A stretch of 9,288 bases of DNA from Actinomycetes bacterium. Its GTDB lineage: Bacteria > Actinomycetota > CALGFH01. The stretch is from NCBI GenBank assembly GCA_030146615.1, contig JASLBL010000648.1, positions 1 to 9,288 on the forward strand, in the 5' to 3' direction. This document shows, one piece after another, positions 1 to 5,781 of the stretch. The notes under the pieces are model-generated. The model was not told where the DNA came from, did no database searches, and saw only the letters and a list, made by a program, of their open reading frames with translations. Position 1 is the first letter of the stretch; each line of letters starts with the position of its first letter. A program made the position numbers and the translations under genes.

Positions 1-1
1 G

Positions 2-322
2 CCCGACCCGACGGTCGCCCCCGCGGAGTCGAGCGCCCCGTCGACCACCGGCCCCAAGCGCGCCACCAGCACGACCGTGGCCAAGGCCGGCCCGGGCGGG
101 ACCGGCGCCTTCCAGGGCGTCTCCGGCGGGCGGTTGGCCACCACCACCACCACCGAGCGGCGGGCGACCACCACCACCCGCAAGCCCAGCCCGGGCGGCG
201 CCGCCCCGACCACGCGGCCGCCCACCACCCGGCCGCCGACGACGCCGACCACCGAGCCGCCGACGACGGCCCCGACGACGGCGCCGCCCACCACCGCACC
301 GCCGACCACCGGAGGTGCTTGA
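2..322 (+). CDS. C-terminal fragment of an unidentified Thr/Pro-rich protein (5' end outside window)
   Basis: The frame is open from the first base to a TGA at 320-322, giving 106 residues of a longer protein. The GTG at 77 is an internal valine codon and not needed as a start. The fragment is entirely low complexity: Ala/Ser/Thr/Pro at residues 1-30, a Gly-rich stretch at 31-43, two Thr runs (about 47-51 and 56-59), then a PTT-type repeat from residue 69 to near the end. No folded domain, membrane helix or sorting motif is visible. Such tails are common as extracytoplasmic stalks or disordered ends of actinobacterial membrane and secreted proteins, and Thr-rich ones may be O-glycosylated; this is inference. 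The protein's function cannot be told from what is here. Third positions are almost all G or C, which supports real coding. It ends 123 bases before the Wzz-like gene on the same strand. Confidence 0.65.
   Translation, partial: PDPTVAPAESSAPSTTGPKRATSTTVAKAGPGGTGAFQGVSGGRLATTTTTERRATTTTRKPSPGGAAPTTRPPTTRPPTTPTTEPPTTAPTTAPPTTAPPTTGGA
206..310 (+). repeat. Degenerate PTT-type tandem coding repeat
   Basis: This stretch encodes irregular units such as PTTRP, PTTEP and PTTAP, with cores ccgacgacg, cccaccacc and ccgaccacc. The units share the amino-acid pattern more closely than the exact codons. That suggests selection on the peptide (a Pro/Thr-rich extended tail) and not recent DNA duplication. 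Unit number could still vary between strains by slippage. Confidence 0.7.
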
Positions 323-327
323 CCTCC
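311..327 (+). terminator. Small perfect hairpin spanning the stop codon of the first gene
   Basis: GGAGGT (311-316) pairs perfectly with ACCTCC (322-327) around the 5-base loop gcttg. The TGA stop (320-322) straddles the loop and the descending arm. There is no T-run after it, so it is not a canonical intrinsic terminator. It could be a weak terminator or an mRNA 3'-end structure, or simply chance in GC-rich DNA. The rising arm also resembles a Shine-Dalgarno sequence, but no start codon sits at a usable distance. Confidence 0.3.
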
Positions 328-445
328 TACGCCGTCGGGACGAGGGCCCGTACGTCGATTGAAGCTGGCCGCCTACTCAGACCAAGCCAGAATTCGAAGG
401 GCGAGCGCCTCGACCCGGGGGCGGTCAGAGCGAGCGGGGGGTCGC
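323..445. other. Intergenic gap before the Wzz-like gene
   Basis: This is the largest gap between genes in the window. Part of it (about 351-400) is less GC-rich than its surroundings, as expected of a promoter region. A TTGAAG (359-364) resembles a -35 hexamer, but no convincing -10 lies 16-18 bases downstream, so no promoter is called. The frame is open back to a TTG at 359. However, codons there (tca, caa, aga, att, cga) lack the third-position G/C bias of the genes, so I treat 359-445 as non-coding leader. Confidence 0.45.
436..441 (+). promoter_or_regulatory. Ribosome binding site supporting the GTG 446 start
   Basis: A purine-rich GGGGGG run, preceded by gagc, ends four bases before the GTG at 446-448. 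No comparable site precedes the in-frame TTG at 359. This, with the codon-bias change, favours GTG 446 as the start of the Wzz-like protein. Confidence 0.45.
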
Positions 446-2098
446 GTGTCCGAACAGCAGGTCGAGCCGCCGGTCCAGCTGGGCCCGGCGGCCGCGAACC
501 TGGTCAGGTCCATCTGGCGCCAGCGCGCCCTTGTCATCGTCGGCCTGGTCCTCGGGGTCGCCCTCGGCACCCTGGTCCTGCCCCAGATCTTCAGCAGCCG
601 GTCCACCTACGAGGCGACCATGCGCATGGTCGTCAACGAGCTACCGGAGGACGCAACACTGGGTGGACCGCCGGCCTTCGGGCCGGCCGACGACGCCGAG
701 GGAGCCTCGACCGACGCCCTGAAGGACATCGAGATCGCCGACAGCGTGGTCGCCAAGCTCAAGCTGTCCGAAGATCAGATGACCGGGATCGCACTGCTGG
801 CCCGCATCACCTTCGAACCGCTGGCCGGCAGCAGTTTCGTCGAGGTCTCCTTCGCCGACAATGACTACCGGCTCGCCGCCTCGATCGTCGAGGAGTACGC
901 GAGGCAGCTGGCCACAAAGCGGAACCAGGCCGACCGGGCAGAGCTCACTGAGACGCTCGAAACCCTCCGACGCCTCGCCAGGGACGACGGCCCCACCCCG
1001 ACGGAGGCTGACGCGAGGCTCGACCGGGCCATCCTGGCCGAGGGCGGCTACCCGTTCACCAGCGTCGTCGGCAAGCAGGCGGTGGTCACGACCTCCGGGC
1101 CGCCCTTGAGCCGGCAGGTGACCCTCGCCCTTGGGCTGCTGCTGGGGCTGGCGCTCGGGGCCGGAGGGGCGCTGCTGGTCGAGACGGCCTTCCCCAAGGT
1201 GGTGACGCCCTCCGACGCCGAGGAGGCGTCCGACCTGCCGCTGGTCGCGACCGTGCGCAAGAACGGGGTCCGGCGGACGCCGATGCCGGTGATCGACCGG
1301 CCGTTCAGCCCGGCCGCCGAGGACTACCGGCGGGTCGGCACCGCCCTGGAGCGGCAGGGGCTCGGCGGCGACATCCAGGTGCTGGCCGTGGCCTCGGCCG
1401 ACCCCGGCGACGGCAAGACCATGCTGGCCGCCAACCTGGCCCACTCCCTGGCCCGCCAGGGGCGCGCGGTGGTGCTGGTCTCCAGCGACCTGCGCCAGCC
1501 CCAGGTCGAGAAGCTGCTCGGCCTCGGGCAGCTGCCCGGCCTGGCCGAGGCCCTCCAGGACGACCCGCTGCCGGCGATCGCCCTGCTGGTCTCCATCAAC
1601 GACCACCTGCTGGTCCTGCCGTCCGGCATGCCCAGCAAGCACCCGGGGGAGCTGCTGGCCTCCAAGCGGCTGCACGAGACCATCCAGACCCTGCGCCAGA
1701 TGGGCGTGGTCATCCTCGACACCCCGCCGGCCCGCAACTCGGCCGACGCCATCGCCCTGTCCAGCGTGGCCGATGCCACCTTGCTGGTGGCCAGGGCCGG
1801 GGTGACCCGGATGCGGTCGCTGCGGGAGGCGACCGGCGGCCTGCGCCGCGACCGGATCCGCCAGCTCGGCGTGGTCCTGGTCGGGACCAGCAGCCCGCTG
1901 TCCCTGCGCCTCGGCGGCTACCGCGACACCAGCTTCGAGGCCGAGCCGGAGGAGCCGGAGCTCAGCCAGCCCCGCCCGGTGCCGCTCAACCCCCGGCCGT
2001 CGGCCGGGCCGCCGCCAAAGCGGGCCGACCACCCGTCGCCCAACGGCGACGTCACCGACCTTGGAGCCGCCGAGCGCAACCGGAGGGCCGCGGAGTAG
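446..2098 (+). CDS. Wzz chain-length determinant fused to a BY-kinase-like P-loop domain
   Basis: From GTG 446 the product has 550 residues. It is likely an inner-membrane protein controlling chain length and export of a surface polysaccharide. Membrane helix 1 is at about 28-47 and helix 2 at about 225-246, preceded by a Pro-containing segment (TSGPPLSRQ). The roughly 177 residues between them should be extracytoplasmic. The cytoplasmic part has the usual linker PVIDRPFSPAAEDYRR, a Walker A ADPGDGKT (318-325), an A' strand VVLVSSDLRQP (342-352) and Walker B VILDTPP (422-428), as in CpsD/CapB/Wzc-type tyrosine kinases. Two departures stand out: the A' motif has Ser-Ser where the first Asp of DxD is usual, and the Pro-rich C-terminal tail (about 490-550) has no tyrosine cluster, with one Tyr near 482. 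It may therefore bind ATP without normal autophosphorylation cycling. It ends two bases before the methyltransferase start. Confidence 0.9.
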   Translation: MSEQQVEPPVQLGPAAANLVRSIWRQRALVIVGLVLGVALGTLVLPQIFSSRSTYEATMRMVVNELPEDATLGGPPAFGPADDAEGASTDALKDIEIADSVVAKLKLSEDQMTGIALLARITFEPLAGSSFVEVSFADNDYRLAASIVEEYARQLATKRNQADRAELTETLETLRRLARDDGPTPTEADARLDRAILAEGGYPFTSVVGKQAVVTTSGPPLSRQVTLALGLLLGLALGAGGALLVETAFPKVVTPSDAEEASDLPLVATVRKNGVRRTPMPVIDRPFSPAAEDYRRVGTALERQGLGGDIQVLAVASADPGDGKTMLAANLAHSLARQGRAVVLVSSDLRQPQVEKLLGLGQLPGLAEALQDDPLPAIALLVSINDHLLVLPSGMPSKHPGELLASKRLHETIQTLRQMGVVILDTPPARNSADAIALSSVADATLLVARAGVTRMRSLREATGGLRRDRIRQLGVVLVGTSSPLSLRLGGYRDTSFEAEPEEPELSQPRPVPLNPRPSAGPPPKRADHPSPNGDVTDLGAAERNRRAAE

Positions 2099-2100
2099 GC

Positions 2101-3375
2101 ATGGGACCAGAACCGCACGACCTGGAAGGCTACCCCTGCCGCTTCTGCGCCGCCCCGGTCACCCGGGTCGTCTGCGACCTCGGCATGTCGCCGCTGTGCG
2201 AGAGCTTCCTGACGGCCGGCCAGCGCAACCAGATGGAGCCGTTCTACCCGCTGCGGGCCGACGTCTGCGAGCGCTGCTGGCTGGTCCAGCTGGAGAGCTA
2301 CGTCGCCCCGGAGGCGATCTTCACCGAGTACGCCTACTTCTCCTCCTACTCCGACTCCTGGGTGCGGCACGCCGAGCGCTACGCCAAGCTCGCCGCCGAC
2401 CGGCTCGGGCTCGGCCCGGACAGCCTGGTCGTGGAGCTGGCCAGCAACGACGGCTACCTGCTCCAGCACTTCGTGGCCATGGGCGTGCCGGTGCTCGGGA
2501 TCGAGCCGGCGGTGAACGTGGCCGCGGCCGCCGAGGAGCGGGGCGTGCCCACCCTGACCCGGTTCTTCGGCGTCGAGCTGGCCCGCGAGCTGGCCGCCGA
2601 GGGCCGCCGGGCCGACCTGATCGCGGCCAACAACGTGCTCGCCCAGGTGCCCGACCTGAACGACTTCGTGGCCGGCATCGACCTGCTGCTGGCCCCCGGC
2701 GGGGTTGTCACCGTCGAGTTCCCCCACCTGGCCCGGCTGATGGACGGCAACCAGTTCGACACCATCTACCACGAGCACTTCTCCTACTTCTCGTTCGGGA
2801 CCGCCCAGCGGATCTTCGCCAGGCACGGGATCACCCTGTTCGACGTCGAGGAGCTGGCCAGCCACGGCGGGTCGCTGCGGATCTGGGGCCGGCACACCGA
2901 TGCCGGCGGGCCGGTCAGCGAGCGGGTCGGGGCCCTGCTGGATCGGGAGCTGGCCGCCGGCCTCCAGACGCCCGAGGCCTACGCCGGCTTCGGCGAGCGG
3001 GTCGCCGAGACCAAGCGCCAGCTGCTCGACTTCCTGATCGAGGCCAAGCGCGAGGGGGCGAGCATCGCCGGCTACGGCGCCCCCGGCAAGGGCAACACCC
3101 TGCTGAACTACTGCGGCATCCGCACCGACTTCCTCGACTACACGGTCGACCGCAACCCCTACAAGCACGGCCGCTTCACCCCGGGGACCCACATCCCCAT
3201 CCACCCGCCGTCCAAGCATGCCTCCACCCGGCCGGACTACATCCTGATACTGCCCTGGAACCTCAAGGACGAGATCGTCGCCCAGCTGTCCGCCGACCTG
3301 GACTGGGACGCCCGCTTCGTCGTGCCCATCCCGGAGGTGGCCGTGCTCGGCAAGCAGGACCTGGTGACGACATGA
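2101..3375 (+). CDS. Sugar C-methyltransferase, class I SAM-dependent (TylCIII/NovU/TcaB9 type)
   Basis: This 424-residue protein has the full three-part layout of the NDP-sugar C-3 methyltransferases. An N-terminal zinc-binding domain carries CRFC (C13, C16) and CERC (C56, C59). A central Rossmann domain has SAM motif I VELASNDGYLL (111-121) and a following acidic strand GIEP. A C-terminal domain carries GYGAPGKGNTLLN (324-336) and DYTVDRNPYKHG. The YHEH signature (223-226) matches the Tyr/Glu/His region implicated in proton abstraction in TcaB9. The expected role is cytoplasmic methylation of carbon 3 of a 4-keto-6-deoxy NDP-sugar; the exact substrate is not readable. ATG 2101 has GGAG at 2092-2095, inside the end of the upstream gene. 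Its stop overlaps the next start (ATGA, 3372-3375), so translational coupling with the nucleotidyltransferase is likely. Confidence 0.93.
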   Translation: MGPEPHDLEGYPCRFCAAPVTRVVCDLGMSPLCESFLTAGQRNQMEPFYPLRADVCERCWLVQLESYVAPEAIFTEYAYFSSYSDSWVRHAERYAKLAADRLGLGPDSLVVELASNDGYLLQHFVAMGVPVLGIEPAVNVAAAAEERGVPTLTRFFGVELARELAAEGRRADLIAANNVLAQVPDLNDFVAGIDLLLAPGGVVTVEFPHLARLMDGNQFDTIYHEHFSYFSFGTAQRIFARHGITLFDVEELASHGGSLRIWGRHTDAGGPVSERVGALLDRELAAGLQTPEAYAGFGERVAETKRQLLDFLIEAKREGASIAGYGAPGKGNTLLNYCGIRTDFLDYTVDRNPYKHGRFTPGTHIPIHPPSKHASTRPDYILILPWNLKDEIVAQLSADLDWDARFVVPIPEVAVLGKQDLVTT

Positions 3376-4166
3376 AGGTCGTCTTGTTCTGCGGCGGGCT
3401 TGGGCTGCGGCTGCGCGACCACAGCGAGCGCATCCCCAAGCCGATGGTGCCGATCGGCTACCGGCCGATCCTGTGGCACGTGATGAAGTACTACGCCCAC
3501 TTCGGCCACCGCGACTTCATCCTCTGCCTGGGCTACAAGGCCGACGTGGTCAAGCAGTACTTCCTCGACTACAACGAGGCCCTGTCCAACGACTTCGTGC
3601 TCAGCGGCAACGGCGACGGCGGCGGCGACCGAAGCCACATCGAGCTGCTTGGCAGCGACATTCACGACTGGCGGATCACCTTCGCCGACACCGGCCTGCA
3701 CGCCAACATCGGCCAGCGGCTCCGGGCCGTCCGCCACCACGTCGAGGGCGAGGACGTGTTCCTGGCCAACTACGGCGACGTGCTCACCGACGCCCCCCTG
3801 CCCGAGATGGTCGACGACTTCCTGCGCCGCGACGCGGTGGCCGCGTTCGTCTCGGTGAAGCCGACCTACACCTTCCACGTGGTGCGGGCCACCGACGACG
3901 GGACGGTCGAGCGGATCGACGACGTCAACGCGGCCGACATCTGGATCAACGGCGGCTACATGATGCTGCGCAAGGAGATCTTCGACTACCTGGAGGAGGG
4001 CGACGAGCTGGTCGTCGAGCCGTTCCAGCGCCTCGTCAAGCAGAACCTCCTGCTCACCTACCGCTACGAGGGCTTCTGGGCGCCGATGGACACCCTCAAG
4101 GACCAGCAGCATCTGGAGTCGCTGTACGAGTCGGGCCGGCCCGCCTGGGCCATCTGGCAGCGGTGA
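3372..4166 (+). CDS. rfbF: Glucose-1-phosphate cytidylyltransferase-like sugar nucleotidyltransferase
   Basis: This 264-residue protein is the usual length for RfbF, which makes CDP-glucose from CTP and glucose-1-phosphate, the first step to CDP-3,6-dideoxy and CDP-branched sugars. Visible motifs are the nucleotide loop CGGLGLRL (7-14), KPM (23-25), the RPILWHVMKYY segment (31-41), the metal-binding NYGD (133-136), WINGGYMML (191-199) and the C-terminal EGFWAPMDTLKDQ (233-245). The last two are characteristic of RfbF and differ from RmlA thymidylyltransferases. A Gly/Asp-rich loop (about 79-86) follows the YF segment. The ATG overlaps the methyltransferase stop by four bases, and GGTGA lies just upstream. 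CTP preference is inferred from family resemblance; a closely related nucleotidyltransferase of other specificity cannot be excluded. The dehydratase that normally follows (RfbG) is absent here. Confidence 0.92.
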   Translation: MKVVLFCGGLGLRLRDHSERIPKPMVPIGYRPILWHVMKYYAHFGHRDFILCLGYKADVVKQYFLDYNEALSNDFVLSGNGDGGGDRSHIELLGSDIHDWRITFADTGLHANIGQRLRAVRHHVEGEDVFLANYGDVLTDAPLPEMVDDFLRRDAVAAFVSVKPTYTFHVVRATDDGTVERIDDVNAADIWINGGYMMLRKEIFDYLEEGDELVVEPFQRLVKQNLLLTYRYEGFWAPMDTLKDQQHLESLYESGRPAWAIWQR

Positions 4167-4170
4167 CGGC

Positions 4171-4824
4171 ATGCTCGGCCTGAGCCTGGCCCGCCCCGAC
4201 GGGGCCCCGCCGCGCCTGCTGGCCGTCGGCGCCCACGCCGACGACATCGAGATCGGCTGCGGCGCCACCATCCTGCGGCTGGTCGCCGAGCACCCCGGCC
4301 TGTCCGTCGACTGGCTGGTGCTGAGCGGCCACGGCGAGCGGGCCGGCGAGGCCGCCGACAGCGCGGCCGCCTTCCTGGCCGGGGCCGGCGCCACCAACAT
4401 CATGGTCGAGGGATTCCGGGACGGCTTCTTCCCGTACGTGGGCGGGGCCGTCAAGGAGCGGTTCGAGCAGCTCAAGGCGGAGGTCGCCCCCGACCTGGTG
4501 CTGACCCACCGGCTGGAGGACCGCCACCAGGACCACCGGCTGGTGGCCGAGCTGACCTGGAACACGTTCCGCGACCACCTGATCCTCGAGTACGAGATCC
4601 CCAAGTACGAGGGCGACCTGGGCCGCCCCAACCTGTACGTGCCGGTCGGCCAGGAGCACGGCGAGCGCAAGGTCGAGCTGCTGCGCAAGTGCTTCCCCAG
4701 CCAGGCCGGCCGCTCCTGGTGGAGCGACGACACCTTCTGGGCGACCCTGCGGCTGCGCGGGATCGAGTGCAACGCCCCCGGCCGCTACGCCGAGGCCTTC
4801 CAGGCCCGCAAGCTGGTCCTCTGA
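4171..4824 (+). CDS. PIG-L family (LmbE-like) zinc deacetylase
   Basis: This 217-residue protein has the PIG-L/MshB/LmbE signature near the start: AHADDIEIGCG (21-31). Here the usual Pro of AHPDD is Ala. The second motif is HRLEDRHQDH (113-122). By family analogy, H22, D25 and H122 would bind zinc and D24 would act as general base. Members remove acyl groups from N-acetylglucosamine-type amides such as GlcNAc-PI, GlcNAc-inositol and antibiotic sugars. In this context an N-acylated NDP-sugar, lipid-linked sugar or polymer residue is the likely substrate, which is inference. No signal peptide is seen, so it is probably cytoplasmic. ATG 4171 lies four bases after the nucleotidyltransferase stop, with GGTGA at 4161-4165. 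It is the last gene of the + strand operon and faces the oxidoreductase gene tail to tail. Confidence 0.93.
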   Translation: MLGLSLARPDGAPPRLLAVGAHADDIEIGCGATILRLVAEHPGLSVDWLVLSGHGERAGEAADSAAAFLAGAGATNIMVEGFRDGFFPYVGGAVKERFEQLKAEVAPDLVLTHRLEDRHQDHRLVAELTWNTFRDHLILEYEIPKYEGDLGRPNLYVPVGQEHGERKVELLRKCFPSQAGRSWWSDDTFWATLRLRGIECNAPGRYAEAFQARKLVL

Positions 4825-4832
4825 AGGGTCAG
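4813..4832 (+). terminator. Hairpin at the convergent stop codons
   Basis: As RNA of the + strand, CUGGUCCU (4813-4820) can pair with AGGGUCAG (4825-4832) around the loop CUGA, giving eight pairs, two of them adjacent G-U wobbles. The + gene's TGA is in the loop and the - gene's stop (complement of tca, 4829-4831) is in the stem. On the opposite strand the wobbles become A-C mismatches, so the structure favours + transcripts. There is no U-tract, so terminator function is only a guess. Confidence 0.3.
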
Positions 4833-5779
4833 GTGCCGGCCAGGCGGGCGACGATCGGGGCCAGGGCCTCGACGTCGCCGCCGAGGTTGACGTAACTGAT
4901 CCCGAACCGCTCCCGGCGCTCCTGGAGCGCCTCCACACACTGGCCGACGCTGCCGGAAAGGACGGCCGGGGACTTCTCCAGCAGCCCGGGGTCGGCCCCG
5001 CCGGCCAGGCTCGACACGGCCCGGCGGGCCTGGCCGGCCCGGCCCGCCACCTGGCAGACGAGCAGGTTCAGCTGGAGCTCGACCTCGTCCGGGCGGCGGC
5101 CGGCCGCGGCCGCGGCCTCCCGGACCCAGGCCACCTTCTGGTCGATCCGCTCGGCGGTGGCATCCTCGAGCAGGTCGGCGGTGACCACCCCGTCGCGCAG
5201 GCTCGGGTTGACGCTGACGATGTCGGCGTGCCGGCCGGCCACCGACAGGACCTTGCGCCCGCCCCCGCCGACCAGCAGCGGCGGGTGTGGCCGCTGCACC
5301 GGCTTGGGCAGCCCGTCCAGCTCGTCGATCCGGTAGTGGGCGCCGGCGAAGGTCAGCGGCTCGGGGCCGAACAGGCCCTTGAGGACGGCCACCGACTCCT
5401 CGAGCCGTTCGATTCGTTCCGCCGGCTCGTCGTAGGGGAGGCCGGCGGCCTGGTAGTCGCTGCGCATCCAGCCGGCCCCGAGGCCGAGCTCGACCCGGCC
5501 CTCGGAGAGGACGTCGAGGGTGGCCATGGCCTTGTGGACGAGCACCGGGTGGCGGTAGTCGTTGCCCAGGACCAGGCTCAGCACCCGCAGGCGGTCGGTG
5601 GCCGCGGCCGCGGCGGCCATGGCCACGACCGGCTCCATCACCCAGCCCCTGGTGAAGTGGTCGGAGATCGACACGGTGGCGAAGCCGAGGTCCTCGATCC
5701 GGCGCACGGCGTCGCGCCAGCGGCCGGCCGGCTGGTCGAGCCGCGGCATCGGGGCCAGGAACCGGAACGGCCGCGCCAT
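4829..5779 (-). CDS. Luciferase-like F420-dependent oxidoreductase (LLM family)
   Basis: From ATG 5779 the product has 316 residues, normal for bacterial luciferase-like TIM-barrel enzymes using coenzyme F420 or FMN. Family marks are FRFLAPMPRL at the start, WRDAVRRIEDLGFATVSISD (21-40), the segment ending in VLGNDYRHP (70-78), and the hallmark LSEGRVELGLGAGWMRSDY (91-109), followed by RIERLEESVAVLKGLF. It resembles, from memory, the MSMEG_2516-type actinobacterial F420 group. The substrate is unknown; oxidation or reduction of a pathway sugar or lipid carrier is possible, or it may be a passenger gene. An alternative GTG start at 5785 overlaps the upstream stop as GTGA; ATG 5779 is preferred because GGGGTGA sits two bases before it. 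Residues 54-60 form an Ala run. It is the last gene of the - strand operon. Confidence 0.93.
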   Translation of the reverse strand: MARPFRFLAPMPRLDQPAGRWRDAVRRIEDLGFATVSISDHFTRGWVMEPVVAMAAAAAATDRLRVLSLVLGNDYRHPVLVHKAMATLDVLSEGRVELGLGAGWMRSDYQAAGLPYDEPAERIERLEESVAVLKGLFGPEPLTFAGAHYRIDELDGLPKPVQRPHPPLLVGGGGRKVLSVAGRHADIVSVNPSLRDGVVTADLLEDATAERIDQKVAWVREAAAAAGRRPDEVELQLNLLVCQVAGRAGQARRAVSSLAGGADPGLLEKSPAVLSGSVGQCVEALQERRERFGISYVNLGGDVEALAPIVARLAGT

Positions 5780-5781
5780 GC

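Noticed and set aside
319..324. TTGACC as a -35 element for the Wzz operon
   Set aside because: No acceptable -10 hexamer occurs 16-18 bases downstream, and the motif is part of the stop-codon hairpin.
359..445. N-terminal extension of the Wzz-like protein from TTG 359
   Set aside because: Codon use is unlike the gene, TTG lacks a ribosome binding site, and GTG 446 has one. The extension adds no family feature.
641..2032. Long - strand open frame opposite the Wzz-like gene
   Set aside because: It is a GC-bias shadow, rich in Gly/Gln/Val/Leu with no domain. The + strand gene has clear membrane helices and P-loop motifs.
2061..4166. A 701-codon + strand open frame covering the methyltransferase region in another frame
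   Set aside because: Only its end, from ATG 3372, is a real protein (the nucleotidyltransferase). The earlier part is Arg/Gly/Ala/Pro-rich shadow of the methyltransferase gene with no recognisable motif.
1918..4772. Long - strand open frames at 1918-3219 and 3237-4772 opposite the + operon
   Set aside because: These are low-complexity translations without motifs, lying opposite three genes with strong family signatures.
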